A DNA stretch of 44,854 nucleotides from Bradymonadales bacterium (GTDB taxonomy: Bacteria; Bdellovibrionota; UBA2394): assembly GCA_007693605.1 (NCBI GenBank), contig REDG01000022.1:1-44854 (forward strand). Reading direction: 5' to 3'. Positions within the stretch are counted from its first letter, which is position 1, and each line of letters starts with the position of its first letter. Positions 33,921 through 42,001 of the stretch are shown piece after piece. The notes beneath the pieces are model-generated. The model had not been told where the DNA came from. It did no database searches and saw nothing but the letters and a program-made list of their open reading frames with translations. A program made the position numbers and the translations under genes.

Positions 33921-35434
33921 TGCTGTGCCCCTTTCCTTCGATCAATTTCAGTGGGCTTTTTGTACTCTTCCAATAAGAGCCGAAAGCACTCATCGAGCGA
34001 GAGGCTCTCCTTGATCATTCGAAAGCCTCCAGAAAGCTGCTGCTCGCGTCCCTGGAAGTTAATCATGCAGCCTTTCTTTTCATAATGACTGATGCAAGGA
34101 ATCGAAAGAGCTTGGGCGAACAGATCAGCCGCCGCCGTTTGAGGGGTCAGTAGGCTGACAAAAGTATCCGGAGAAGTCGCCTGCGAGAGCGGCGCCAAAA
34201 GATCTGTCACTTGAGGGTCTTCCGGCGCGATGATCAGAAGATGGCCAATCTTGCCCGACTCGAGATCCTTTTTTAAACTCTGCAAGTTCTTCGTTTCAAT
34301 TTTGTGAGCTTTCATTCCCTTCACAAAGCCGCGGCTGTTCGGATAAGGGTCGTTGCGCATCATCAACTCGTCTTTCACTTCGTCTTCATCGATAAGAGCC
34401 TGTACATCGATGGAGTAAAAGGCATTGATTTCCAGGTCCCCTTTCAATGTCTTAAAGACCGTCTCTAGATCTTCGTTCGTTTCAGTCGGAAACAACAGGA
34501 CGGCGATCTCGTCTTGTTGTTCCATCGCAACCAGAGTTTTCAGCTCAGCGGCCAGCATCTGAACCGCCTCTCTTAGCGGAAGCTTTACCCCCCCCAATCT
34601 GGCGGCATTCAACCGTTTATCAAAGTTTGCAGACTTGTAGGTCAGGCGACCTTCGTCGCACATCCAATAGGCGTTCACATCGGCGTTGTATCGAGGTTTC
34701 AGTCGATAAATATGCTTACCCGCTTTGTGGTGTATGTTCACATTGCAGCCGGTGCTACAGCCCCGACAAATGCTTTCAGCCTCCTCTAGAAACCAAACTC
34801 TCTGTTCGAACCGAAAATCCGTCGATGTCAGTGCCCCGACCGGGCAGATATCGACCGTATTGACCTGGTAGTTGCCCTTCATGGGCTCATTGTTGACGGT
34901 TCCGATCACCGACCGATCCCCTCGGTTGAAAATGGCCAGATCAGCCGTCTTTGAGACTTCTTGTGTAAAGCGCACACAGCGACTGCAAAGAATGCAGCGT
35001 TCTTTATCGAGAGTGATTTTGTCTCCTAGGGGAACGACTTTTTCTTTGAGAACTTTTTGCTCTCGCATTTGGCTCTTATATTTTCCGTGCTCCATGAAGT
35101 ACTCTTGCAGGCCGCACTCGCCGGCTTGGTCGCAAATGGGGCAGTCAATCGGGTGGTTGATCAGGTGAAACTCGAGGTTCCACTTGACGGCATCTTTGAC
35201 GCGATCAGACTCCGTACTCACCTTTAGACCGTCTTTGCATTGCATATTGCAGGCAATCTGCAACTTCGAATTACCCTCTTGTTCGACGACGCACATTCGG
35301 CACTGTCCGGCCACGCTTAAGCCTGGGTGGTAGCAGTAATGGGGAATCTCAATGCCATTTTCCTCTGCAGCGTCTACAAGATTTTTACCATCTTCGACTT
35401 CAAACTCTTTTTCATTGATGGTTATTTTCGCCAT
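33917..35434 (-). CDS. nuoG: NADH-quinone oxidoreductase subunit G (NuoG), short form with N7 cluster motif
   Basis: The 75-kDa-type subunit of complex I. It has the N-terminal [2Fe-2S] ferredoxin domain (CYHPGLSVAGQCRMC). The His/Cys N5 motif follows (HPIDCPICDQAGECGLQ), then the N4 motif (CILCSRCVRF with CPVGAL). CRGCSTGC with a further Cys 28 residues later (YWMCDEGR) matches the off-pathway N7 cluster found only in some bacteria. The product is 505 residues, whereas NuoG is usually about 680-900, so most of the molybdopterin-oxidoreductase-like domain is missing. The start has AAGGAGC upstream, and the gene is 1 bp after nuoF. Confidence 0.95.
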   Translation of the reverse strand: MAKITINEKEFEVEDGKNLVDAAEENGIEIPHYCYHPGLSVAGQCRMCVVEQEGNSKLQIACNMQCKDGLKVSTESDRVKDAVKWNLEFHLINHPIDCPICDQAGECGLQEYFMEHGKYKSQMREQKVLKEKVVPLGDKITLDKERCILCSRCVRFTQEVSKTADLAIFNRGDRSVIGTVNNEPMKGNYQVNTVDICPVGALTSTDFRFEQRVWFLEEAESICRGCSTGCNVNIHHKAGKHIYRLKPRYNADVNAYWMCDEGRLTYKSANFDKRLNAARLGGVKLPLREAVQMLAAELKTLVAMEQQDEIAVLLFPTETNEDLETVFKTLKGDLEINAFYSIDVQALIDEDEVKDELMMRNDPYPNSRGFVKGMKAHKIETKNLQSLKKDLESGKIGHLLIIAPEDPQVTDLLAPLSQATSPDTFVSLLTPQTAAADLFAQALSIPCISHYEKKGCMINFQGREQQLSGGFRMIKESLSLDECFRLLLEEYKKPTEIDRRKGAQQ

Positions 35435-35435
35435 A

Positions 35436-36806
35436 TCAAAGAAGCTCCTTTGCTTGCAGCTTTTCGCTTAGAGAGGATTGGCCTGAAGACTCGCTAAGAT
35501 ATCGATCAAATTCTTCCGGAAACTTCTCGATATAACTCAGAACGGGCATTGCAATGGAATCGGCTAAAACGCAGATGGTTCGTCCGATCATATTGTTAGA
35601 GGTTGTCTTTAAAAGCTCAAGATCTATCGGTCGAGCCTGTTTCTCTGTAAAGCTGTGAAGGATCTTCATCAGCCAACCCGTTCCCTCGCGGCAGGGGGTG
35701 CACTGACCGCAAGACTCATCGTGATAGAACTCAGACAAGTTCTTCAGTACCTGAACCAAATCTCTTGTTTCGTCCAAGATGATCATTCCTCCAGAACCCA
35801 ACATGCTTCCCTTCGAGGCAATCGATTCATAGTCGAGGGTCATGTCCATCGCTTCGGCCGCCGTCAGAATTGGAGCTGAAGAACCCCCAGGAATGACGGC
35901 CTTCAACTTGCGGCCGTCTTTCATTCCCCTGCAACAGTCTTCCAGCAGAGTTTGAAAGCTGGCCCCACATTCCACCTCGAAAACGCCTTGGCGAACTACA
36001 TCACCGCTGACGGACCACAACTTAGTTCCCGTACTTTTTTCCGTACCAATTCCGGAGTAGGCCTTGTCACCATTGTTGATAATCCAAGGCACCGCGGCCA
36101 GAGTTTCAACATTGTTGACCACGGTAGGGCATTTCAGATAGCCCTCAACGGCTGGAAAGGGGGGCTTCAATTTTGGCCAACCTTTCTTTCCTTCAAGCGA
36201 AGAGATGAGACCGGTTTCTTCACCGCAGATGTAAGCCCCCGCGCCTCGGTGAACAAACATATCATGATCGAAGCCGGAGCCCAGAATGTTCTTGCCGAGG
36301 TAGCCTGCTCGATAAGCTTCTTTAATCGCTTCTTCGACAATCTTGGTCGCATAGGTGTACTCCCCTCGAATATAGACATAAGACTTTTTGGCCTGGACGG
36401 CGTAAGCACCAATAATCATTCCCTCAATCATCATATGGGGGAGGTGTTCCAAGATCACACGATCCTTAAAAGTGCCTGGTTCAGACTCATCGGCATTGCA
36501 AAGAAGGTAGTGGGGTTTGCTCTGATCTTTGGGAACGAAGTTCCACTTCAAGCCTGTCGGAAAGCCGGCACCTCCTCGGCCTCGAATGCCGGAACCCTTC
36601 ACGGCTTCAATCACTTGATCAGGGCTGAGCTTCTTCTCCAGAATTTTTTTGAGAGCATTGTAGCCACCCTTTGATTCATAGACAGAGATTCTCCGAATCC
36701 CTTGAACGCCCAAATGCTCAAGCAAGATTCTCTTTTCTCCTGGGGCTGGACTAAGATCGACTGCCATGGGCCGCATATTTCGGTGATGTTGAGTTTCTCT
36801 CATCAT
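35436..36806 (-). CDS. nuoF: NADH-quinone oxidoreductase subunit F (NuoF)
   Basis: NuoF is the NADH-oxidising flavoprotein subunit. It binds NADH/FMN through IRGRGGAGFPTGLKW, and GAGAYICGEETGLISSLEG. It ligates cluster N3 through SCGQCTPCREGTGW plus a later Cys (RTICVLAD). The frame can be extended upstream into nuoE, but the ATG at 36806 overlaps the nuoE stop as ATGA. That gives 456 residues and is the better start. Confidence 0.96.
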   Translation of the reverse strand: MMRETQHHRNMRPMAVDLSPAPGEKRILLEHLGVQGIRRISVYESKGGYNALKKILEKKLSPDQVIEAVKGSGIRGRGGAGFPTGLKWNFVPKDQSKPHYLLCNADESEPGTFKDRVILEHLPHMMIEGMIIGAYAVQAKKSYVYIRGEYTYATKIVEEAIKEAYRAGYLGKNILGSGFDHDMFVHRGAGAYICGEETGLISSLEGKKGWPKLKPPFPAVEGYLKCPTVVNNVETLAAVPWIINNGDKAYSGIGTEKSTGTKLWSVSGDVVRQGVFEVECGASFQTLLEDCCRGMKDGRKLKAVIPGGSSAPILTAAEAMDMTLDYESIASKGSMLGSGGMIILDETRDLVQVLKNLSEFYHDESCGQCTPCREGTGWLMKILHSFTEKQARPIDLELLKTTSNNMIGRTICVLADSIAMPVLSYIEKFPEEFDRYLSESSGQSSLSEKLQAKELL

Positions 36807-37345
36807 GGCGTTTGAGGCTCTCCTTCTTTGCACGAGTTGATTAAGCGATTCAATTTTTCAGGGTTCAGATTTTCGTAGTAGGCTTCGTTCACTTGTACGA
36901 TGGGAGCTGACCCGCAACTTCCCAAGCACTCCACTTTCGCTACACTAAATTTTCCGTCTGGAGTGACTTCTCCTGGCTTGATGCCAAGCCGAGAGCATGT
37001 GTTCTTATAGAGTTGATGAGACCCCGCCATCCAGCAACTTAAGGTCATGCAAAACTGTAAATGGTGCTGACCCACAGGGTGTCGGTGATACATATGGTAG
37101 AAAGAAACAACCTCTGTTACTTGAGCAGGGCTCAAGTCCATCAACTCAGCGACATATTCAACGACGGAGTCTGAGAGGCTGCCGAACTCATCTTGTGCCA
37201 AATGAAGTACAGGAAGTAGCGCAGACCTTTTAGAATCGTAACGAGTCAGAAGCTCATCGAATTTCTTTTTTGCCTCATTCGAAAACTTGGGTGTTTCTCG
37301 GTCTGGTTTTTGTTCTGGTACTGCCGAATTTGCCATCGTCTCCAC
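36803..37345 (-). CDS. nuoE: NADH-quinone oxidoreductase subunit E (NuoE)
   Basis: The 24-kDa-type subunit carrying [2Fe-2S] cluster N1a. The four ligands are in CMTLSC and ECLGSCG, the normal thioredoxin-like arrangement. The helical N-terminal part (LLPVLHLAQDEFGSL) is typical. The length is 180 residues. The start may be GTG 37345, with AAGGAG just upstream, or the in-frame ATG at 37336. The gene lies between nuoCD and nuoF in the usual order. Confidence 0.95.
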   Translation of the reverse strand: METMANSAVPEQKPDRETPKFSNEAKKKFDELLTRYDSKRSALLPVLHLAQDEFGSLSDSVVEYVAELMDLSPAQVTEVVSFYHMYHRHPVGQHHLQFCMTLSCWMAGSHQLYKNTCSRLGIKPGEVTPDGKFSVAKVECLGSCGSAPIVQVNEAYYENLNPEKLNRLINSCKEGEPQTP

Positions 37346-37364
37346 TTTCTCCTTACCTAAACTC

Positions 37365-39062
37365 CTATCGATCTAGTTCGCCCGCAATCACATTCATCTG
37401 CCCCAGAGTGGCCACAGCGTCTGCAATCAAGCCCCCTTGAACGACTTCTTCAAAAGATTGGTAGATCGGAAAACAAGGGGGGCGGACCTTGAGTCGGTAG
37501 GGCCGTCCACTTCCGTCTGACACCAAATAAAAACCGAGCTCACCGTTGGCGGCCTCGGTGTAAGAGTAGACATCTCCCACTGGAGGCTTGATCCCGTCGA
37601 TGATTAACATAAAGTGGTTCATGAGGGCTTCAATATTGGAGTAAACTTCATGCTTTGGAGGCAGAACAATCTTAGGGTTGTCAATAGACACAGGCCCTCC
37701 GGGAAGCTTGTCTAGGGCTTGTTCAATAATCCGACAACTCTGTCTCATCTCTTCAATTCGAATCAAGTATCGAGAGAAGTTGTCTCCGTCAGTTAAGCAG
37801 GGGATATCGAACTCAAACTCATTGTAATGATAGTAGGGCTCCAGCTTTCTCAAATCCATGTCGACACCAGAGGCACGCAAACATGGGCCGGTGAACCCAT
37901 AGTCAATGGCCATATCTTTGGGAATGACACCGGTGTCTCTCATTCGTTTGAGCCAGATCTTGTTGTTGGTGAGCAAGCCGTCTACTTCGTCGATTGTTTC
38001 TCTTAGAGCTTTCACTCGTATTCTGGCGTCTGCGATCCAATCATCTGACAGATCACCGGCTAGTCCTCCGACCCGAGTGATCGAGGTGAGCATTCTATTT
38101 CCGCAAAGCTTTTCAAAGAGTGTGTAGACATCCTCACGCGCCCGAAAGCAAAACCAAAAAGTGGAGAGCGCCCCCATGTCGACAGATGTCGTGCCAATAC
38201 ATACCAAGTGATCAATAATTCTAGAAAACTCATTCAAAATGACTCGGATGAACTGAGCTCGATCTGGAATTTCGACTCCAAGCAGCTTTTCAACGCTCCT
38301 ACAATACCCGTCATTGTTCATCGGGGCAGAACAGTAATTCAGTCGATCGGTGTAAGGGATGACCAGATTGTAGGTGTGAGTTTCTGCCATCTTCTCAAAA
38401 CAGCGATGAAGGTAGCCGATTTCAGCGATTGCCCTTGTGATGGTCTCTCCTTCAATTTCAACGAACCATCTGAAGGTGCCGTGCGTTGCAGGGTGCGAGG
38501 GCCCCAGGTTGAGAGTCATTCTTTGATCTGTTAAAACATCTTCATCTTCATCAACGGGAAGCGGATCGAATTCAAAGTCGATAGGCTTGCTCAATACTTG
38601 GTTGCCGGTAGCCGGATAATCCTTGCGAAGCGGATGACCTTTAAACTCGTGATGACAAAGAATTCTCGTCAAATTCGGATGCCCATCAAAGTCGATTCCA
38701 ATCATATCGAAGGCTTCTCGTTCAAACCAATTGGCAGCTCGGTAGACCTTGGTCAGAGACGGAATCTTTTCTCCCTCTGAGTGGGGGACTTTCACTCGGA
38801 TTCGCTTGTTTTGCTCTCGGTTAAAAAAATGATAGACGGCCTCAAGCGGCTTCTCTCGCTCGGGGTAGTGCACTCCGGCAATGTCCATCAGCCAATGAAA
38901 TCTGCGCTCATTCTTTAAGAACCCGGCAAGTTTTTCTACGGCCTGGGGCTTGATCGTGATGACGAGTTCATTCGAGTTAGTGGAGCTCTCTTGTATCGAA
39001 TCGACTTGGTCGTTCGGAAGAAGCTTCTTCACTTGTTGATCAATTTGATAAAGGTACTCCAC
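37365..39062 (-). CDS. nuoCD: Fused NADH-quinone oxidoreductase subunits C and D (NuoCD)
   Basis: A 565-residue fusion of the 30-kDa and 49-kDa subunits near the quinone site. The NuoC part covers residues about 1-160 and has YPEREKPLEAVYHF, and WFEREAFDMIGIDFDGHPN followed by HHEFKGHPLRKDYP. The NuoD part starts near residue 178 with MTLNLGPSHPATHG, the quinone-site segment. It contains GYLHRCFEKMAE and ends in the family-typical ATLGQMNVIAGELDR. Fused C-D genes occur in several proteobacterial and other lineages. The start is GTG at 39062, with AGGAG nine bases upstream. Confidence 0.96.
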   Translation of the reverse strand: MEYLYQIDQQVKKLLPNDQVDSIQESSTNSNELVITIKPQAVEKLAGFLKNERRFHWLMDIAGVHYPEREKPLEAVYHFFNREQNKRIRVKVPHSEGEKIPSLTKVYRAANWFEREAFDMIGIDFDGHPNLTRILCHHEFKGHPLRKDYPATGNQVLSKPIDFEFDPLPVDEDEDVLTDQRMTLNLGPSHPATHGTFRWFVEIEGETITRAIAEIGYLHRCFEKMAETHTYNLVIPYTDRLNYCSAPMNNDGYCRSVEKLLGVEIPDRAQFIRVILNEFSRIIDHLVCIGTTSVDMGALSTFWFCFRAREDVYTLFEKLCGNRMLTSITRVGGLAGDLSDDWIADARIRVKALRETIDEVDGLLTNNKIWLKRMRDTGVIPKDMAIDYGFTGPCLRASGVDMDLRKLEPYYHYNEFEFDIPCLTDGDNFSRYLIRIEEMRQSCRIIEQALDKLPGGPVSIDNPKIVLPPKHEVYSNIEALMNHFMLIIDGIKPPVGDVYSYTEAANGELGFYLVSDGSGRPYRLKVRPPCFPIYQSFEEVVQGGLIADAVATLGQMNVIAGELDR

Positions 39063-39088
39063 TTCGTGAATCTCCTAACTTTTCCTTC

Positions 39089-39652
39089 TTACTTTGAGCC
39101 CGGGTTGAGCGCCTGGTCGTAGGTTTCTGCTTCAGCATTACTCTTTGCGGCGATTTGCCGGCGATTTTGAATTCGATCTCTAGGGCTTTGGCCTTTCATG
39201 ATTTTTTCCTGAAGCTTGATGATCGCGCCAATGACCGACTCTGGGGTGGGAGGGCAGCCGGGCACATAAACATCCACGGGGATAATCGACTGAATGCCCT
39301 GAACGGTGTGGTAGGCTCGGTAAAAGCCTCCAGAGGAGGCGCATACGCCCATGCTTACGACCCATTTGGGGTCTGGCATCTGTTCGTAGACCCGACGAAG
39401 AACCGGGGCCATTTTTTCGGTGATTGTGCCCGCCACAATCAGTAAGTCACTTTGTCTTGGAGAGAATCGTACGACTTCGGCGCCAAAGCGAGAGACATCG
39501 TAGTGAGATCCTACGACGGCCATATACTCGATTCCGCAACAAGCCGTCCCGAAGGGGAGGGGCCAAAGGGAGTGCTTCCGACTCCAATTAACAAAGTCTT
39601 GAATCCGCGTCGTAAAGACGGGGATTTGGTCGAGAGGGGTCAATGTCTTCAT
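39089..39652 (-). CDS. nuoB: NADH-quinone oxidoreductase subunit B (NuoB)
   Basis: NuoB binds cluster N2, the last electron carrier before quinone. The ligands are visible in the tandem cysteines of [10 protein letters not shown], in [10 protein letters not shown] and in [13 protein letters not shown]. The length of 187 residues is normal. AAGGAG lies six bases before the ATG at 39652. It is the first gene of the nuo unit; no nuoA-like frame is present upstream. Confidence 0.96.
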   Translation of the reverse strand: MKTLTPLDQIPVFTTRIQDFVNWSRKHSLWPLPFGTACCGIEYMAVVGSHYDVSRFGAEVVRFSPRQSDLLIVAGTITEKMAPVLRRVYEQMPDPKWVVSMGVCASSGGFYRAYHTVQGIQSIIPVDVYVPGCPPTPESVIGAIIKLQEKIMKGQSPRDRIQNRRQIAAKSNAEAETYDQALNPGSK

Positions 39653-40012
39653 GAAGCGCTCCTTCTTCGAATTTTAGGAGTAAATCGAGCCCAGCCGTCT
39701 GGTCCGAAAATCAGGTTGCCTCCAAATGGGGCCTGAACACCTGAGTTTAAGGTAACATAAACTGAAGAATCGGAAAAAGCTCCTAAACGCTCATTTATCT
39801 TAGTGAAAGCCGTAAACTTGGGCAACTTTCGACATCTTCAATTTACGGGCTTAGAAGCCCCTTCGATGGGTCCGAAGCCCAAACCCACCAAGCCAGAAAG
39901 CGAATCTTTTTGCTGCCCCCGCCCAAAGACAATTTAAGTTGATTCTCAAGCTCTCTCGACTTATTGCTGATATCGGCATCTCTTTTCCAGGCCATTCGAC
40001 CCCCAATCGCAT
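39653..40012. other. Intergenic region between nuoB and tRNA-His
   Basis: About 360 bp with no credible gene. The left part is the leader of the minus-strand nuo operon and contains the candidate promoter described separately. Around 39848 a short GGGCTT-AG-AAGCCC hairpin is visible. I see no clear promoter for the tRNA in the right part. Confidence 0.5.
39797..39825 (-). promoter_or_regulatory. Candidate sigma-70-type promoter of the nuo operon
   Basis: Reading the minus strand, TTGCCC (39825-39820) and TAAGAT (39802-39797) are separated by 17 bases. Each matches four of six consensus positions. Transcription from here would give a leader of roughly 140 bases before nuoB. Confidence 0.35.
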
Positions 40013-40089
40013 GGTGTCTGTAGCTCAGTTGGTAGAGCCCCGGATTGTGATTCCGGTCGTCGTGGGTTCGAGTCCCATCAGACACCCCA
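40013..40089 (+). tRNA. tRNA-His (anticodon GTG)
   Basis: The full cloverleaf is visible. The extra 5' G (40013) pairs with the discriminator C (40086), as expected for tRNA-His. The acceptor strands GTGTCTG and CAGACAC pair over seven bases. The D arm is GCTCAGTTGGTAGAGC, the anticodon loop is TTGTGAT, the T loop is TTCGAGT, and CCA is encoded at 40087-40089. Its 3' end is the left edge of the accessory island. Confidence 0.97.
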
Positions 40090-40094
40090 TCTTG
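40076..40094 (+). repeat. Attachment-site-like repeat, copy at the tRNA-His 3' end
   Basis: CATCAGACACCCCATCTTG covers the end of the tRNA and five following bases. The same 19 bases occur at 44793-44811 and, with one T missing, at 41745-41762. This is the pattern left when an element integrates into a tRNA 3' end and restores it. Confidence 0.7.
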
Positions 40095-40142
40095 CGTCCT
40101 CTTTTTCCGCCCAGCTTCGTTGCTCTCCTCACTGCGCTGCTC
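40083..40142 (+). repeat. Repeat unit copy A, left part (interrupted by the IS element)
   Basis: These 60 bases are identical to 44610-44669 in copy B. They include TTTTTCCGCCCAGC (40102-40115), the left arm of an inverted repeat whose right arm is beyond the IS insertion. The sequence begins within the tRNA-His 3' end. Confidence 0.9.
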
Positions 40143-40144
40143 AT

Positions 40145-40158
40145 ATGGATGACCAACC
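40145..40158 (+). repeat. IS subterminal inverted repeat, left
   Basis: ATGGATGACCAACC is the exact reverse complement of 41602-41615. The related TTGGATGACCTCC also occurs at the transposase start (about 41515-41527), so a third imperfect copy sits inside the element. Confidence 0.88.
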
Positions 40159-40396
40159 GGCAAGTTAGAATATTGAATATTTTCAAACATATGATGGTCT
40201 CTTGGACTTTACAACCTCATATTCGCGTGCTGGTTAACGCATTAAGTTTTGTCCGTACGAAAGGCTTATCCACAATCTCGCGTCAGATGCTTTGTTTCTA
40301 AGCAGCGCCCGTGGGCTACCTTTCATTCCACTTCATCACTGTTTATTCAATAGTCTCCTCGTCCTTTTTTGATCGTTTGATCAAAGTTTCAAATTC
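40159..40396 (-). ncRNA. Predicted location of the IS1111-type guide (bridge/seek) RNA
   Basis: This 238-bp stretch lies downstream of the transposase and has no coding frame on the element strand. In the IS1111 group the programmable guide RNA is encoded at this end. Two hairpins are visible in the minus sense: TTTGATC-AAAC-GATCAAA right after the transposase stop, and one around GCCCACGGGC. The latter adjoins GCGCTGCT (complement of 40301-40308), which equals the target flank at 40134-40141 next to the insertion point. Exact RNA ends cannot be set from sequence. Confidence 0.5.
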
Positions 40397-41515
40397 TTAA
40401 GCGGCAGCCCTCAGAGACTCCCAAACAAAACCCAGCAGCTCCCGAGCACAAGCCACTTTCACCTTATTGACGGGCTTGCCCGCATACAAAAGCCTGGAGG
40501 ACTTCTTGTGCAGCCGTTTCATACAACGATCCGCAATTTCAACAAGTTTTGGATCCACCCCCTTTCTCTTCTCCTTCAATCTCACACTCAGCTGAGGGAT
40601 TCGAGAGGCCATCTGACAGGCTTCCACTGCACTCGTCCTGATTCGATAATTTCCCATTTTGCTGAGCTGATACCGTCGATGCCGACCCCCGGAGCTATAT
40701 TCTCGCAAATCCAAGCCCGCATAAGAGGTCAACCGACGAGGGTGATCAAACCTCTGGATGTCCCCAAGCTCTGTGATCAAGGTCATCGAGGTCAGGGTGT
40801 CGATCCCCCGATAGCAATTCAAAGCCGCCACTTTTTTTCTATAGAGCGGAGCTTCCGCAATCCTCAAGATCTCTTCATCATAAACGGCCACAGAACTCTC
40901 CATCTGATGGAGCTGACTCAGAAGAATCTTAAGGTTAAACTCAAGGGCCCTTTCCGTGAGCCTCCCGAGTTCGGCCTCTAGCCAATTCAGATGAGACTTT
41001 GTCCAATACGCCGCTTTCTTCGAGCCTCTCGACTCGCGATAATCCAGCTTATGACGCCGACATAAAGCCAAAATATGCCGCTTTAGATCATTTACCTGCT
41101 CCTTCTGAAACTTTCGAGAGCGAATCAAATCTCGAATACTCTCTTCTTTCTCATCAGGGATATGAACAATACTTAACAAGCCCTTCTGGTAATACTCGGC
41201 TAGCTCCCGACAGTCGACCTTGTCCGTCTTCACCGCCTTGCCCACTCGTCGAGGAATCGAAGAGGGGGCCACCACTTCGCACAATACCCCCTTAAGAGCC
41301 AAAGCCCTCTGAAGACTAAAGCCAAGATAGGTCGCCTCGTAACACAGCTTTACGGGCTGACCCAGATCCATAAAAACCTTTAGCTTCTTTAGTAAAGCCC
41401 CCACGCTCGGCTTACACCTGAATTCTACCCGCTTTTCAGGCCGCCCCTCAATGATCCCACAACCGTGAAACGCTTCATCATCGACATCAATTCCTACATA
41501 TGTTACCAACTCCAT
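40397..41515 (-). CDS. IS110-family transposase (DEDD recombinase)
   Basis: The 372-residue product has the N-terminal RuvC-like DEDD domain: GIDVDDEAF with D10, LCYEATYLG with the Glu near 60, and KTDKVDCRELAEYY with the two Asp residues near 97-100. A helical middle follows. The C-terminal Transposase_20 domain has ALNCYRGIDTLTSMTLITEL, TSYAGLDLREYSSGG and QLSKMGNYRIR. AAGGAGG lies about nine bases before the ATG. No frameshift is present, so the enzyme should be active. IS110-family enzymes act with an element-encoded guide RNA and a serine in the C-terminal domain. Confidence 0.96.
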   Translation of the reverse strand: MELVTYVGIDVDDEAFHGCGIIEGRPEKRVEFRCKPSVGALLKKLKVFMDLGQPVKLCYEATYLGFSLQRALALKGVLCEVVAPSSIPRRVGKAVKTDKVDCRELAEYYQKGLLSIVHIPDEKEESIRDLIRSRKFQKEQVNDLKRHILALCRRHKLDYRESRGSKKAAYWTKSHLNWLEAELGRLTERALEFNLKILLSQLHQMESSVAVYDEEILRIAEAPLYRKKVAALNCYRGIDTLTSMTLITELGDIQRFDHPRRLTSYAGLDLREYSSGGRHRRYQLSKMGNYRIRTSAVEACQMASRIPQLSVRLKEKRKGVDPKLVEIADRCMKRLHKKSSRLLYAGKPVNKVKVACARELLGFVWESLRAAA

Positions 41516-41601
41516 TGGATGACCTCCTTCTTCTTGTTTACATCTAGAAAATGATCACTTGATCACTTTATGTGTGAGGTAACCAGCCCTCGATTTAAAG
41601 A

Positions 41602-41615
41602 GGTTGGTCATCCAT
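41602..41615 (-). repeat. IS subterminal inverted repeat, right
   Basis: GGTTGGTCATCCAT is the exact complement of the left repeat and lies five bases inside the right junction with repeat copy A. Confidence 0.88.
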
Positions 41616-41620
41616 TATTT

Positions 41621-41762
41621 CTCGAGTAGTGTTGAACTACACTCCGCTGCTCGTTTCGTCGGCGCCTTGCTGGGCGAAAAAATTGAACGCAATCTGGCGA
41701 GGAGGTGTCTTTCTAGGACTCGAACCCACGAGTGGGGGAGAGGGGCATCAGACACCCCACTT
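41621..41762 (+). repeat. Repeat unit copy A, right part
   Basis: This segment continues copy A after the IS and matches 44667-44811 with only a few differences. It contains the right arm GCTGGGCGAAAAA (from 41669) of the inverted repeat, a tRNA-His-like hairpin, and an attachment-like CATCAGACACCCCACTTG at its end. Confidence 0.88.
41703..41755. other. tRNA-His-like mini-element in repeat copy A
   Basis: GGTGTCT (41703-41709) can pair with AGACACC (41749-41755), the same acceptor strands as tRNA-His, and a CCA follows. Inside, ACTCG-AACCCA-CGAGT (41717-41732) forms a perfect five-pair hairpin. Read on the minus strand, the left half resembles a decayed tRNA-His 3' half (GTGGGTTCGAGTCC then AGACACC). 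Confidence 0.45.
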
Positions 41763-42001
41763 GCTCAGATAAGCGCATTTTCGCCATACTTTCTCAGCCT
41801 CGGTACTCACTCAGTTACGTAGCATCCAAACTACGCGCCTTCGTTCGAACGCATCGGCTTCGTCGTCTGGCTCGCTTCTCTTTGTAGCTGGCGAGAAGGT
41901 GTCTTCAGGGACTCGAACCATTTTTCCTCCATTTTCAAGCCGGAGGGTATTTTCAGTGTCGCTCTAAATGGATTTTTGATAGGGGTGAAAAAGGTGGTTT
42001 T
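41763..42001. other. Non-coding stretch with a third inverted tRNA-3'-like motif
   Basis: No convincing gene is found here. At 41889-41920, GCTGGCGAGAAGGTGTCTTCAG precedes GACTCGAACCA, a shorter relative of the motifs at 41695 and 44741. On the minus strand it reads as a T-arm box GGTTCGAGTCC followed by AGACACC. Downstream, a CCTCC/GGAGG pair and AAGGTGG precede the next gene, the last being its ribosome site. Confidence 0.45.

Larger units (their letters stand above)
40143..41620 (-). mobile_element. IS110-family insertion sequence, IS1111-like
   Basis: The element is bounded by comparing interrupted repeat copy A with intact copy B. CTC borders both sides of the insertion, allowing for the short shared core these elements use. 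It carries one transposase gene on the minus strand. The ends have 14-bp inverted repeats, ATGGATGACCAACC at 40145-40158 and its complement at 41602-41615, lying two and five bases inside. There is a 238-bp non-coding stretch downstream of the transposase and only about 100 bp upstream. Subterminal inverted repeats and a long 3' non-coding end are features of the IS1111 group. The element appears intact. Confidence 0.9.

Noticed and set aside
39653-39842. nuoA upstream of nuoB
   Set aside because: Neither strand contains a hydrophobic frame of about 120 codons in this interval.
39843-40190. A 115-codon open frame on the minus strand overlapping tRNA-His
   Set aside because: It reads through the complement of the tRNA and gives the DGTRTHDDRNHNPGLYQLSY-type peptide known from mis-annotated antisense-tRNA frames. 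It also runs into repeat copy A.
41703-41755. Integron attC site
   Set aside because: The inverted repeat could suggest attC, but the conserved GTTRRRY and RYYYAAC core boxes are absent and no integron integrase is in the window.
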